From Sandaracinus amylolyticus (GTDB taxonomy: Bacteria > Myxococcota_A > Polyangia > Polyangiales > Sandaracinaceae): 64,000 nt of DNA. A model generated the notes under the pieces. That model was not told where the DNA came from and did no database searches. It was given only the letters and a program-made list of their open reading frames with translations. The stretch lies in the NCBI RefSeq assembly GCF_021631985.1, contig NZ_CP070225.1, forward strand, positions 7,812,001 to 7,876,000, in the 5' to 3' direction. How positions within the stretch are numbered: the first letter of the stretch is position 1; each line of letters starts with the position of its first letter. Below, in pieces: positions 20,401 through 27,278 of the stretch. The translations under genes and the position numbers were made by a program.

Positions 20401-22344
20401 GGTGCTCGTCGGCGGGATCGAAACCGCGTAGTAGAGCGCCTGATTGCCCTCGACGGTGCCGCAGCCCGTGCCCTGGGGGCGCGCGCCGCCGATCGCGATG
20501 TTCTGGCCCGTGAGCGTCCCGGTGGCGGTGACCGCGGTCGCGCCGACGCACGCCGCGTTCGGCGCGAGCGGTGCACACACGGAGGGCTCGCCGCCGCAGC
20601 CGTAGCCCGACTCGGGCGCGCAGCTCGGGCTGCAGCCATCGCCGGCGGCCGTGTTGCCGTCGTCGCAGAGCTCGCCGTCGCCGAGCGCACCGTCACCGCA
20701 CACGATCTCCGTGCAGGTCACGGCGAGCGTGAAGTCGGTGGTCGACAGGGTCGTCGTGTAGAGGTCGTAGACCACGTACGCGGTCTCGCCCGGTGCCGCG
20801 AGGAACTCGACGGTCTCGGTCGCGCCGGTGCCGGTGCTCGTGTCGAGACACGCGAGCGACTCGTCGGTGCACACGAGCGTCTCGGCGCCCGCGCCGATGA
20901 CGAAGAGGTCGAAGTCGCCGGTGCCCGCTCCGCGCGTCGTCGTGATCTCGACGATCGCGCGATTCGGCCCGGTGTTGCGGAAGCGGTACGCGCGCTCGGC
21001 GCCCGCGAACGTCGTGCTGGTGCACGCGTTGGTCGAGCCGCCGAACACCGTCGGTCCGCCCTCGGTGTTGCCGGTGATGGTGCCGCTCGTGCAGTCGAGC
21101 AGGATCGGCTCGGCCGAGGGGCAGAGCGTGTCCACGCAGGCCGGATTTCCGCCGCTCACGCCGCAGCTCTCGACGCACGTCGCGCGCGAGGTCTCGACGA
21201 GGCAGCCCTGCGGGTTCGCCTCGCAGGTCACGAGGTCGTCGCCGTCGCACGAGAGCGCCGCGGGGCACGTCTCGACGAGCGAGCAGGGATCCAGACACGC
21301 GGCCGTTCCGCTCGACGCGTCGCAGATCTCGGGCGCGCACGCGGTCGTGGTCTCGACGAAGCAGCCGAACGCGTTCGGCGCGCACACCGTGAGCGTCGCG
21401 GCGTCGGTGCAGACGCGCGAGGGCTCGGTGCCGCACGCGGTCGTGCCCATGCAGGGATCGACCGCAGCGGTGCTGCACTGCGCGGCCGGGGTCGCGTCGG
21501 CGTCGCAGAAGCCGAACGTCGCGTCGGTGCAGTCCGCGCGCGTCTCGACGAGGCACCCGAACGCGTCGGGAGCGCAGGAGACGAGCTCGGGGCCGTCGCA
21601 GCTCGTGCCCGCCGTGTCGCAGAGCTCCAGGCCCGCGCATGCATCCGTCGCGGTGCAGATCGCGGTCGCGCCGCTCGCGTCGCACGCGCCGCCCGCGCGG
21701 TCGGTGCACGTCGTGCGCGTCGTGACGAGACAGCCGAACGCGTTCGGCGCGCACGCGACGAGCGCGTCGCCGTCGCAGCTCGTGCCCGCCGTGTCGCAGC
21801 GGTCGGCCGCGGGCACGTCGGCGCAAGGATCGGCCGGCATCGCGCACACGGGCATGTCACCCGCGGTTCCCCCGTTGGGGTTGCAGGTGCCGCCGGGAGC
21901 TTCGCTGCAGTCGGTCGCCGTCAGCACGAAGCAGCCATCGGCGTTCGCGCCGCAGATCTCGAGCGAGTCGCCGTCGCAGCTGCGCGCGCCGTCGGTCTCG
22001 CAGCGCTGCTCGGCCGGGATCAGCGAGCATGGGTCGACGCAAGCGGCGGTGCCGCTGGTGTCGTCGCAGACGTCCCCCTCGGCGCCGCACCCGTTGCGCG
22101 TCGCGACGAGGCATCCGTCCGCGTCCTCCGCGCACGTGACGAGCGTGTCGCCGTCGCAGCTCGTGCCGGCTTCGTCGCAGAGCGCACGCCCCGCGCACGG
22201 GTCGGTCGTCGAGCCGTCCGGCCCCGCGTCCTGCCCGATCTCACCTGCGTCCGTTCCCGTCCCGTCGTCGTCGCCGCAAGCCGTGAGCGCTGCGATGCAG
22301 CCGGCATAACAGCAGACGGCGAGCCACCGTCTCATCCTTCCCAT
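17404..22344 (-). CDS. Giant cysteine-rich lipoprotein with tandem sandwich repeats and nidogen-like end
   Basis: 1646 residues from the ATG at 22344, chosen for GGAGGT six bases upstream. A lipobox (GCIAALTAC) is followed by six cysteine repeats of the form CD.AGTSCDGD.LV.CAPNAFGCLVET. A PPC-like domain comes next (~480-590). Three DUF4215 units (CGDG..GDGELCDDGNT..GDGCS) separate six ~110-residue repeats, each with FTGE...GGPRPQG.GCGT..GN.ALYY.V.IPP and LL.QDACG...CT.R.DSSPE. The last ~150 residues resemble a nidogen-like domain (TFFGA, NGLLQLTV, VAAFWDDV, RFVVAWNAAEV). It is expected on the cell surface as an adhesin or ligand-binding protein. A strong terminator just upstream separates it from 22464-26804. 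Confidence 0.88.
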   Translation of the reverse strand: MGRMRRWLAVCCYAGCIAALTACGDDDGTGTDAGEIGQDAGPDGSTTDPCAGRALCDEAGTSCDGDTLVTCAEDADGCLVATRNGCGAEGDVCDDTSGTAACVDPCSLIPAEQRCETDGARSCDGDSLEICGANADGCFVLTATDCSEAPGGTCNPNGGTAGDMPVCAMPADPCADVPAADRCDTAGTSCDGDALVACAPNAFGCLVTTRTTCTDRAGGACDASGATAICTATDACAGLELCDTAGTSCDGPELVSCAPDAFGCLVETRADCTDATFGFCDADATPAAQCSTAAVDPCMGTTACGTEPSRVCTDAATLTVCAPNAFGCFVETTTACAPEICDASSGTAACLDPCSLVETCPAALSCDGDDLVTCEANPQGCLVETSRATCVESCGVSGGNPACVDTLCPSAEPILLDCTSGTITGNTEGGPTVFGGSTNACTSTTFAGAERAYRFRNTGPNRAIVEITTTRGAGTGDFDLFVIGAGAETLVCTDESLACLDTSTGTGATETVEFLAAPGETAYVVYDLYTTTLSTTDFTLAVTCTEIVCGDGALGDGELCDDGNTAAGDGCSPSCAPESGYGCGGEPSVCAPLAPNAACVGATAVTATGTLTGQNIAIGGARPQGTGCGTVEGNQALYYAVSIPPTSTVSIAVTPDATTAPDLVLLAQDACDATACTQRDDSDPERMVLSNLTTSAVTRFVTVHAAELGTAGTFDIAFTYASFADNSICAGGEVVSGTRTITGEDVSIGGPRPQGTGCGTTAGNSALYYQVQIPPLQAVAIAVTPDPTADPDLVLLAQNACGDTSCTLRDDSDPERARIANATGSTVTHIVAVHSRLAADVGPFDIAFTYADLADNAGCSTAEPVTGTRTITGEDLSVGGPRPQGDVCGTGGGNTALYYAVTIPPRNAVDVVTTPASGSNITLLTQEACGAVACTSRTDSSPERTRLVNGGDAPITRIVAVHSAVTAGTGTFDIAFNYSTLSDYAVCSGAEPVSGTRTLTGESVALGGPRPVGTGCSTDGGENTLYYSVTVPPLSAVDVTTTVAGGADIVLLTQDACGAGACTSRDASAPETGTLVNGTGSNITRIVAVHGAAITTGGTFDITFTERAIQCGDGRREGPEVCDDGDLDNGDGCSSTCTAETGFLCDTASPSVCRAVAAHAFCSGALAVTANASFTGENAAAAGPRPQGDGCGTNSGNRSLYYAVTVPPATRVTVTTAGTTDRVLLLQDACGAAECTYRTDSSPETAVLRNDTAAPITQIVSVHLYSATSGTWDIAFNYSTYSCGDGRTDGTETCDDGNTVAGDGCSSTCQYESGYACAGEPSACVLGAGNAYCATAEVITTNTTFTGESTAAGGTRPTGSLCGFGAGARALYYSVQIPAGQQVVVQTTPSADVVLFTQDSCSNQCTYSTDASPERVVLSNTGTSTITRIVGVRPYGTPTTLPTFDISFTYSPGFVAISGACVDTASGTALSITGDDAVSSSAALPFAFTFFGAAVTHFTASTNGLLQLTVGSSSGSTSSSNQLLPNTSTPNGLVAAFWDDVAIPGGSSVRTLVSGAAGSRRFVVAWNAAEVESVPGSRMSFQAHLVEGTNQVELHYCSASGTTGSLRGSGATIGLENGAGTAGVVISQDMVGPIAPGAGFRYTPTP

Positions 22345-22378
22345 CCCACCACCTCCGCTCCGGCGCGGCGCGCCGAAC

Positions 22379-22432
22379 GAAAAAGGAAAACACAACGCGA
22401 CCGGTCCGCTCCGGTTGGAGCGGACCGTCGCG
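22379..22432 (-). terminator. Strong intrinsic terminator between two giant secreted-protein genes
   Basis: On the minus strand a 10-bp perfect stem (GGTCCGCTCC / GGAGCGGACC, loop AACC) is extended by CGCGAC / GTCGCG past a single bulged base, then TTGTGTTTTCCTTTTT. It lies 31 bases after the stop of 22464-26804. Its T-tract ends only ~35 bases before the start codon of the next gene on the same strand. Confidence 0.9.
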
Positions 22433-22463
22433 GTCCTCACGCGCCGATGGACGCGCTGCGGGC

Positions 22464-25400
22464 TCAGGGCGTGATGCCCACTGCGTCGAAGCCGAAGCCT
22501 TCGTCGGTGCCGCTTCCGTCGGACTGGAACACGAAGCGGAAGCGGACGACGGGGAGCCCGGCGGAGCCGGTCACGACGTGCGAGGCGGTCACCCAGTTGC
22601 CCATCGGCTCACTGGTGCCGCGCCAGACGCTGTTGGCGGCGTCGCCGTACCAGTTCGTGCCCTCGCCGGCGGCGCCGAGCTTCGTCCACGTGCCGTCGAG
22701 CGACACCTCGATCCAGCCGCTGTCACCCGAGCTGCGCGTCTTGTGCACGAGCAGCATGGAGAGCGTCGGATCGGTCGCGAGCGCGCTGAAGTCGAAGCAG
22801 GGCGACGTCACGAAGCTGCGCTCGTTGCTGTTGTAGGGGCCGGTCAGGTTGGTGACCCACGCGTTCGTGCCCGCGCCCGCCATGTCGATGAACGTGTTCA
22901 TCGGCACGCCGCGCGCCCACGAGCTGTTGGTCCCGCCCGCGAGCCAGCCCCCGGCGCCGCCCTCGAAGCCCTCGAGGTACGTCGCGCCGGCGGAGACCGC
23001 GATCACCGGGGAGATGGCGGTCGCCGCCGAGCGCGAGTCGTTCGAGGGCGCGAGATCGCCCGCGAGCGCGACCGTCACGCGCACCATCGGCGTGCCCGCC
23101 GGCAGGACGGCCGGCGTCGCGAACGTGTGCTCGTAGATCTGACCGGGACGCAGCGTGCGCGTGACGCGCTCGGTGATCGGCGCGCCGGCATCGATCGCGT
23201 ACGAGAGGTCGTACGCGCCGATCGTCGTGGTGCCCGTGTTCTGCACCGACGCCGTCACCGGCGTGGCGACGCCCGCGCACGCGTTCGCCGAGCTCACCGC
23301 GACCGCGGTGACGGCGAGATCCGGCAGCTGATCGCCCATGCGGATGTCGTCCACGCCGAAGCCGTCACGGACGCTGCTGGTGTCGGTGCGGAAGTAGAAC
23401 CGCAGCCGCACGTTCGCCTGCCTCGCCGTGCCGGGCAGCGTGATCGACGCGCGGCGCCAGACGCCCGCCTCGCCGCTCGTTCCCGCCCACGCCTGGTTGC
23501 TGGTGTCGCCGTACCAGTTGGTGCCCTGGCCGACCATGCCGACCTTCGTCCAGGTCGAGCCGCCGTTGAGCGAGAGCTCGAGCCAGCTGCGGTCGCAGCA
23601 CGACTCCGTCTCGAAGATGTGCGCGAACGAGAGCACGACGTCGGTCGTCGCGGTGCTCATGTCGATCACCGGCGACGTGAGGTACGAGGTCTCGTTGTCC
23701 GGGTAGTCCGCCGTGAGGTTCGTGACCCAGGCGTTCTCGCCCTCGCCGGCGCGCGTGATGAAGTCCTTCGTCGGACGGCCTCGCGCCCAGCTCCCCGTGC
23801 CGGCCCAGCCGCCCGCGTCGGTCTCGAAGCCCTGCACGTACGCGAAGGGCGTCCCGCAGACACCCGCCGCGTTCGGCACGAGCGTCGCGTCGCCGTCGTC
23901 GCAGTCGATGTCGCAGAACGCGCCATCGGAGTCGAGGTCCACGACATCGTCGAGCGTCGCCGCGTCGCAGTCGTCGTCGATGACGTTGCCGCAGACCTCG
24001 TGCGAGTCGGGGTGAACCGCCGCGTTCGTGTCGAGGCAGTCGCCGCAGCGACCGACGCACGCCGCGCCGCACGCGACGTCCGCGTGGCCGTCGCGATCGT
24101 CGTCCTCGTTCGTGCCGTCGAGCAGCCCGTCGCAGTCGTTGTCGAGCCCGTCGCAGATCTCGCTCCCGCCGGGACGGCGGCGCGGATCGTCGTCGTCGCA
24201 GTCGACCTCGCAGCTCGACGTGTCGCCGTCGCCGTCGAAGCGATCGGGCGTCGACGGATCGCAGTCGTCGTCGAGCGTGTTGTTGCAGAGCTCGTCGCAG
24301 TCGGGGCACGTGGTCGCGCGGTAGTCGTCGCAGTCCACGTCGCACGTCGCGCCGTCGCCGTCGGCGTCGAACACGTCGGTCGTGCGCTCGGCGCAGTCGT
24401 TGTCGATGCCGTCCGAGCAGAGCTCGAGGAAGAGCGGCGAGCGCATCGGGTCGTTGTCGTCGCAGTCGAAGTTGCACGACGAGCGATCGCCGTCGGCATC
24501 GACCGCGTCGAGCGTGGTCGTCGAGCAGTCCTCGTCGATCCGGTTGCACGGCACCTCGGTCGCGCCGGGGTGCACGTTCGGATCGCTGTCGTTGCAGTCG
24601 GTGCCGCCGCACGCCGAGTCGAACGCGCCGTCACCGTCGTAGTCGACCGAGCAGTCGACGCATGCGGCGGTCTCCGCGCAGTCGGGCACGCAGTTCGTGC
24701 ACGTCTCGCCCGCGTCGCAGGTTCCGTCGCCGCAGGTGCGCGGCTCGATCGAGCACACCGCGCTGCAGCCGTCGCCGTCGACGTCGTTCTCGTCGTCGCA
24801 CTCTTCGCCGGCGCGGCGGTTCAGCTCGCCGTCGCCGCACACCGCGCGCGTGCAGTCGAGGTCGCACTCGACGCTCTCGGTGCCGTCGTCGCACTCCTCG
24901 CCGGCCTCGATCGCGCGGTTGCCGCAAACGGGCTCCTCGCCGATCTCGGTGCACACGCTCGGCGAGCCGGTGCACGTGAAACCGCTCTCGACGAAGCAGA
25001 GGGCCGAGCAGCCGTCGCCGTCGGCGTCGCCGCCGTCGTCACAGAGCTCGGGGAACGTGACGGTCCCGTCGCCGCAGGGATCGTCCATCGGGTCGTTGCC
25101 CTCGGGACGCGTCGTGCACGCCGCCGCGCTCGCCGCCAGCGCGCCGGCCACGACGAAAGGGAGCAGCTGCGCGCCCCGCCGCCGCACCGCGAGCACGACA
25201 CCGATCGCCAGCACGAGCATCCACGTCGTGGGCACCGAGCTCTGCGTCCCGCCGGGGACCGAGCAGCCACAGCCATCGCCCGGAGGCGGCGGCGCGTGCG
25301 AGCCCGAGTCGGGCATGCCCGCGTCGAACGGCTGCGGCACGTACGCGTCGGGGCGCTCGCCCGCGTCCGGCATCACCGGCACCTCGCGCTCGCAGACGCC

Positions 25401-26804
25401 GTCGACGCACATCTGGCCCATCGGGCAGACGACGTCCTCGCACGAGCTCACGCAGCGACCGCCGCGGCACGAACGATTCGGTCCGCAGATGACGCCGAGG
25501 CACGCTTCCTCGACGCAGCGACCGGTCTCGTCACACGCCTCGCCGCTACGGCATCCCGCGACCTCGCAGCGCGTGATGCACGAGCCCGCGTCGCAGATCT
25601 GGCACTGGCCGCACTCGATGTTCGCGCAGAGATCCTCGCAGCGACCGCCGACGCAGCTCTGGCCGTCGGGGCACACCACGCCCGCGCAGACGTCACCGCA
25701 GGTGCCGCCGATGCAGCGCTGACCCGCCTCGCAGGTCACGCCTTCGCACGCGTTCTCGAGGCACACGCCCGACTCGCTGCACGTGTAGCCCTCGGAGCAT
25801 CCGCCCTCGAAGCACGGGTCGATGCAGCGGCCGCGATCGCACACCTGCAGGCCGGGGCAGAGCACGGTGTTCTCGCCCTCGTCCGTCGTGCCGTCGCAGT
25901 CGTTGTCGTACGAGTCGCAGGTCTCCTCGGTCGGGCCGACGAGCGCCTCGCAGACGACGCCCGAGCCCTCGCACTGCGTGCGGCCGTCGGCGCACTGACC
26001 GATCTGGCCGGGCACCGTGCAGATGTCGCCGGCGTCGGGGCACTCGACCTCGCCGCGGCGGATCGCGAAGCGCCACACTCCGGGCTCACCGACGTTCGAC
26101 TGGTCGCACATCACGCGGCTGATGCCGTTCACGCGCGAGCCGGGGATCGTCACGAAGTCGAGGCCGTTCGCGGCGTCGAAGCCGACCTGCGCCGGCGTGC
26201 CGCCGAAGCCGCCCGAGCCGCTGCTCGCGTCGCCGGTCTCCCACTCGCACTGCGTGAAGCGGAACTCGACGTCGAAGTCACCCGGGATGCCGCAGTAGCG
26301 GGCCTCGCGGATGATCAGCTGGAACGTCATCTGGAGATCGTTGTGCTGGTTGTAGTAACCGACACGATCCCAGGTCACGACGAGCTGGCCCTCGCTGAGG
26401 TGCCACCACACGCCGTTGGTCGTGCGCGTCGCGCACGTGCCGCTCACGCCGCGGATGTCGACGTCGGCCCAATACGGCGCGATCATCGGCTGGCGACCCG
26501 TGAAGGTCGCGGGCAGCGGAATCGGCTCGGGCGTGAACGTGCTCAGCGCCGCGTTGAACGTGATGTTCCCGTTCGTGTTGACGAACACGCGCGAGTGGCG
26601 GCGGCCGAAGAACTCCAGGCCGCCCGGGAACGCACTGGTGATGTCGATCGAAGGCGACGACTGGTCGTCGTTCGGGGCCAGGCAGTCCGTGCCGAAGCCG
26701 GTCGGCCCGCCCAGGTCGTCGATCAGCTCTGGTTGCGCGAACGCTGCGGTTGGCGCTCCGAGCACGGAGACCACGATCGCGGAGGTCCAGACGAAACGGT
26801 ACAC
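22464..26804 (-). CDS. Fused secreted protein: nidogen-like/Cys-rich part + internal MYXO-CTERM-like tag + lipoprotein-like MopE/MAM-like part
   Basis: 1446 residues from a GTG with AGGTGA five bases upstream. A signal peptide (~1-24, ...APTAAFAQ) is followed by a nidogen-like domain (~40-235), then EGF/TIL-like cysteine modules (~250-480) and an Asp/Pro linker. At 511-514 comes GCGC, then a hydrophobic stretch (~525-540) and RRR (541-543): the layout of a MYXO-CTERM sorting tag, which should be at a C-terminus. Directly after it is a second secretion signal with a lipobox (LLPFVVAGALAASAAAC, Cys563). Residues 565-690 are DUF4215-like; ~710-985 hold about six MopE-type DxDxDG...C.D modules; ~990-1446 hold two GFE...GGW...SWARG MAM/jelly-roll-like domains around a CARDB-like domain. 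The frame is open throughout. Fusion versus two overlapping genes is discussed in the findings. Confidence 0.85.
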   Translation of the reverse strand: MYRFVWTSAIVVSVLGAPTAAFAQPELIDDLGGPTGFGTDCLAPNDDQSSPSIDITSAFPGGLEFFGRRHSRVFVNTNGNITFNAALSTFTPEPIPLPATFTGRQPMIAPYWADVDIRGVSGTCATRTTNGVWWHLSEGQLVVTWDRVGYYNQHNDLQMTFQLIIREARYCGIPGDFDVEFRFTQCEWETGDASSGSGGFGGTPAQVGFDAANGLDFVTIPGSRVNGISRVMCDQSNVGEPGVWRFAIRRGEVECPDAGDICTVPGQIGQCADGRTQCEGSGVVCEALVGPTEETCDSYDNDCDGTTDEGENTVLCPGLQVCDRGRCIDPCFEGGCSEGYTCSESGVCLENACEGVTCEAGQRCIGGTCGDVCAGVVCPDGQSCVGGRCEDLCANIECGQCQICDAGSCITRCEVAGCRSGEACDETGRCVEEACLGVICGPNRSCRGGRCVSSCEDVVCPMGQMCVDGVCEREVPVMPDAGERPDAYVPQPFDAGMPDSGSHAPPPPGDGCGCSVPGGTQSSVPTTWMLVLAIGVVLAVRRRGAQLLPFVVAGALAASAAACTTRPEGNDPMDDPCGDGTVTFPELCDDGGDADGDGCSALCFVESGFTCTGSPSVCTEIGEEPVCGNRAIEAGEECDDGTESVECDLDCTRAVCGDGELNRRAGEECDDENDVDGDGCSAVCSIEPRTCGDGTCDAGETCTNCVPDCAETAACVDCSVDYDGDGAFDSACGGTDCNDSDPNVHPGATEVPCNRIDEDCSTTTLDAVDADGDRSSCNFDCDDNDPMRSPLFLELCSDGIDNDCAERTTDVFDADGDGATCDVDCDDYRATTCPDCDELCNNTLDDDCDPSTPDRFDGDGDTSSCEVDCDDDDPRRRPGGSEICDGLDNDCDGLLDGTNEDDDRDGHADVACGAACVGRCGDCLDTNAAVHPDSHEVCGNVIDDDCDAATLDDVVDLDSDGAFCDIDCDDGDATLVPNAAGVCGTPFAYVQGFETDAGGWAGTGSWARGRPTKDFITRAGEGENAWVTNLTADYPDNETSYLTSPVIDMSTATTDVVLSFAHIFETESCCDRSWLELSLNGGSTWTKVGMVGQGTNWYGDTSNQAWAGTSGEAGVWRRASITLPGTARQANVRLRFYFRTDTSSVRDGFGVDDIRMGDQLPDLAVTAVAVSSANACAGVATPVTASVQNTGTTTIGAYDLSYAIDAGAPITERVTRTLRPGQIYEHTFATPAVLPAGTPMVRVTVALAGDLAPSNDSRSAATAISPVIAVSAGATYLEGFEGGAGGWLAGGTNSSWARGVPMNTFIDMAGAGTNAWVTNLTGPYNSNERSFVTSPCFDFSALATDPTLSMLLVHKTRSSGDSGWIEVSLDGTWTKLGAAGEGTNWYGDAANSVWRGTSEPMGNWVTASHVVTGSAGLPVVRFRFVFQSDGSGTDEGFGFDAVGITP

Positions 26805-26989
26805 CGATCACCTCACCGTCTGCGCCGCGGTGGGAGGTCGGTTACAGAGTCGTCCCGGACATACAACGTGGGACGCTGCGACGGCCGACCCTCACCGCGA
26901 GGGAAGCGCCGGGGTAGCACCGAAAGAAAACGAACGGTACGACGCTGTCGCCGAATTATTCCTTGTGTAACGCTCCAGAAACGTCCCGA

Positions 26990-27004
26990 TACGAAATTTT
27001 CGTA
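26990..27004. promoter_or_regulatory. 15-base palindrome, possible operator
   Basis: TACGAAA-T-TTTCGTA is a perfect palindrome around a single central base in the AT-rich divergent promoter region. It is suitable for a dimeric regulator; the regulator is unknown. Confidence 0.45.
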
Positions 27005-27039
27005 GACGATCGGAGCGGACCAATTGGGCCATTTGCCTT

Positions 27040-27088
27040 GCCAAAGTGGCCAAAGGCACGTGCACGAAGGACGTCTTGGCGTCTTGGC
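27040..27088. promoter_or_regulatory. Cluster of TTGGC/GCCAA direct repeats
   Basis: GCCAAAG occurs at 27040-27046 and 27049-27055, and GTCTTGGC is tandemly repeated at 27073-27080 and 27081-27088. The shared core GCCAA/TTGGC in both orientations resembles iterated regulator half-sites. Function inferred only from arrangement. Confidence 0.4.
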
Positions 27089-27156
27089 AGCACGCGCCGA
27101 AATCGATCACGAGCAGAGTGAGTCACCTCACTAGGACGGGAGCCAAACTCGGATCT

Positions 27157-27181
27157 GTCTCTATCGTGAGACCCCTTTTTT
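27157..27181 (+). terminator. Isolated terminator-like hairpin in a leader or intergenic region
   Basis: GTCTC-TATCGT-GAGAC followed by four C and six T reads as a weak intrinsic terminator on the plus strand. No plus-strand gene precedes it, so it would end either a short untranslated RNA or act as an attenuator 98 bases before the RCC1-repeat gene. The stem is only five base pairs. Confidence 0.35.
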
Positions 27182-27278
27182 GAAGTATCCCGCGGAACTA
27201 CGGAGTCTCACCGGCGCGCCGGGAGGAGCACCTCGGATCGTCCGTGAGCCCGCCGCGTGACCCGGCGGACCTCGCACG

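Larger units (their letters stand above)
26805..27278. other. Divergent intergenic region with AT-richer core, palindromes and direct repeats
   Basis: This 474-base gap separates the divergent fused-protein gene (minus) and the RCC1-repeat lipoprotein gene (plus). Bases ~26920-27180 are clearly less GC-rich than anything else here. They contain the palindrome TACGAAATTTTCGTA (26990-27004), the pair GCCAAAG/GCCAAAG at 9-base spacing (27040-27055), a perfect tandem GTCTTGGC (27073-27088), and a terminator-like hairpin (27157-27181). No convincing -35/-10 pair or protein-coding frame was found. Confidence 0.7.

Noticed and set aside
17560-22836. Very long open frame (about 1758 codons) on the plus strand opposite the cysteine-rich lipoprotein
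   Set aside because: It is Arg/Ala/Val-rich with no domain, no ribosome-binding site and crosses gene boundaries. High GC and cysteine codons on the other strand remove stop codons by chance.
22578-27005. Long open plus-strand frame opposite the fused secreted protein
   Set aside because: Same compositional cause; the minus-strand frame has clear domains and signals.
26892-27110. 72-codon minus-strand frame in the AT-rich intergenic block
   Set aside because: GTG start, no ribosome-binding site, no protein-like pattern, and third positions not GC-biased as in real genes here.
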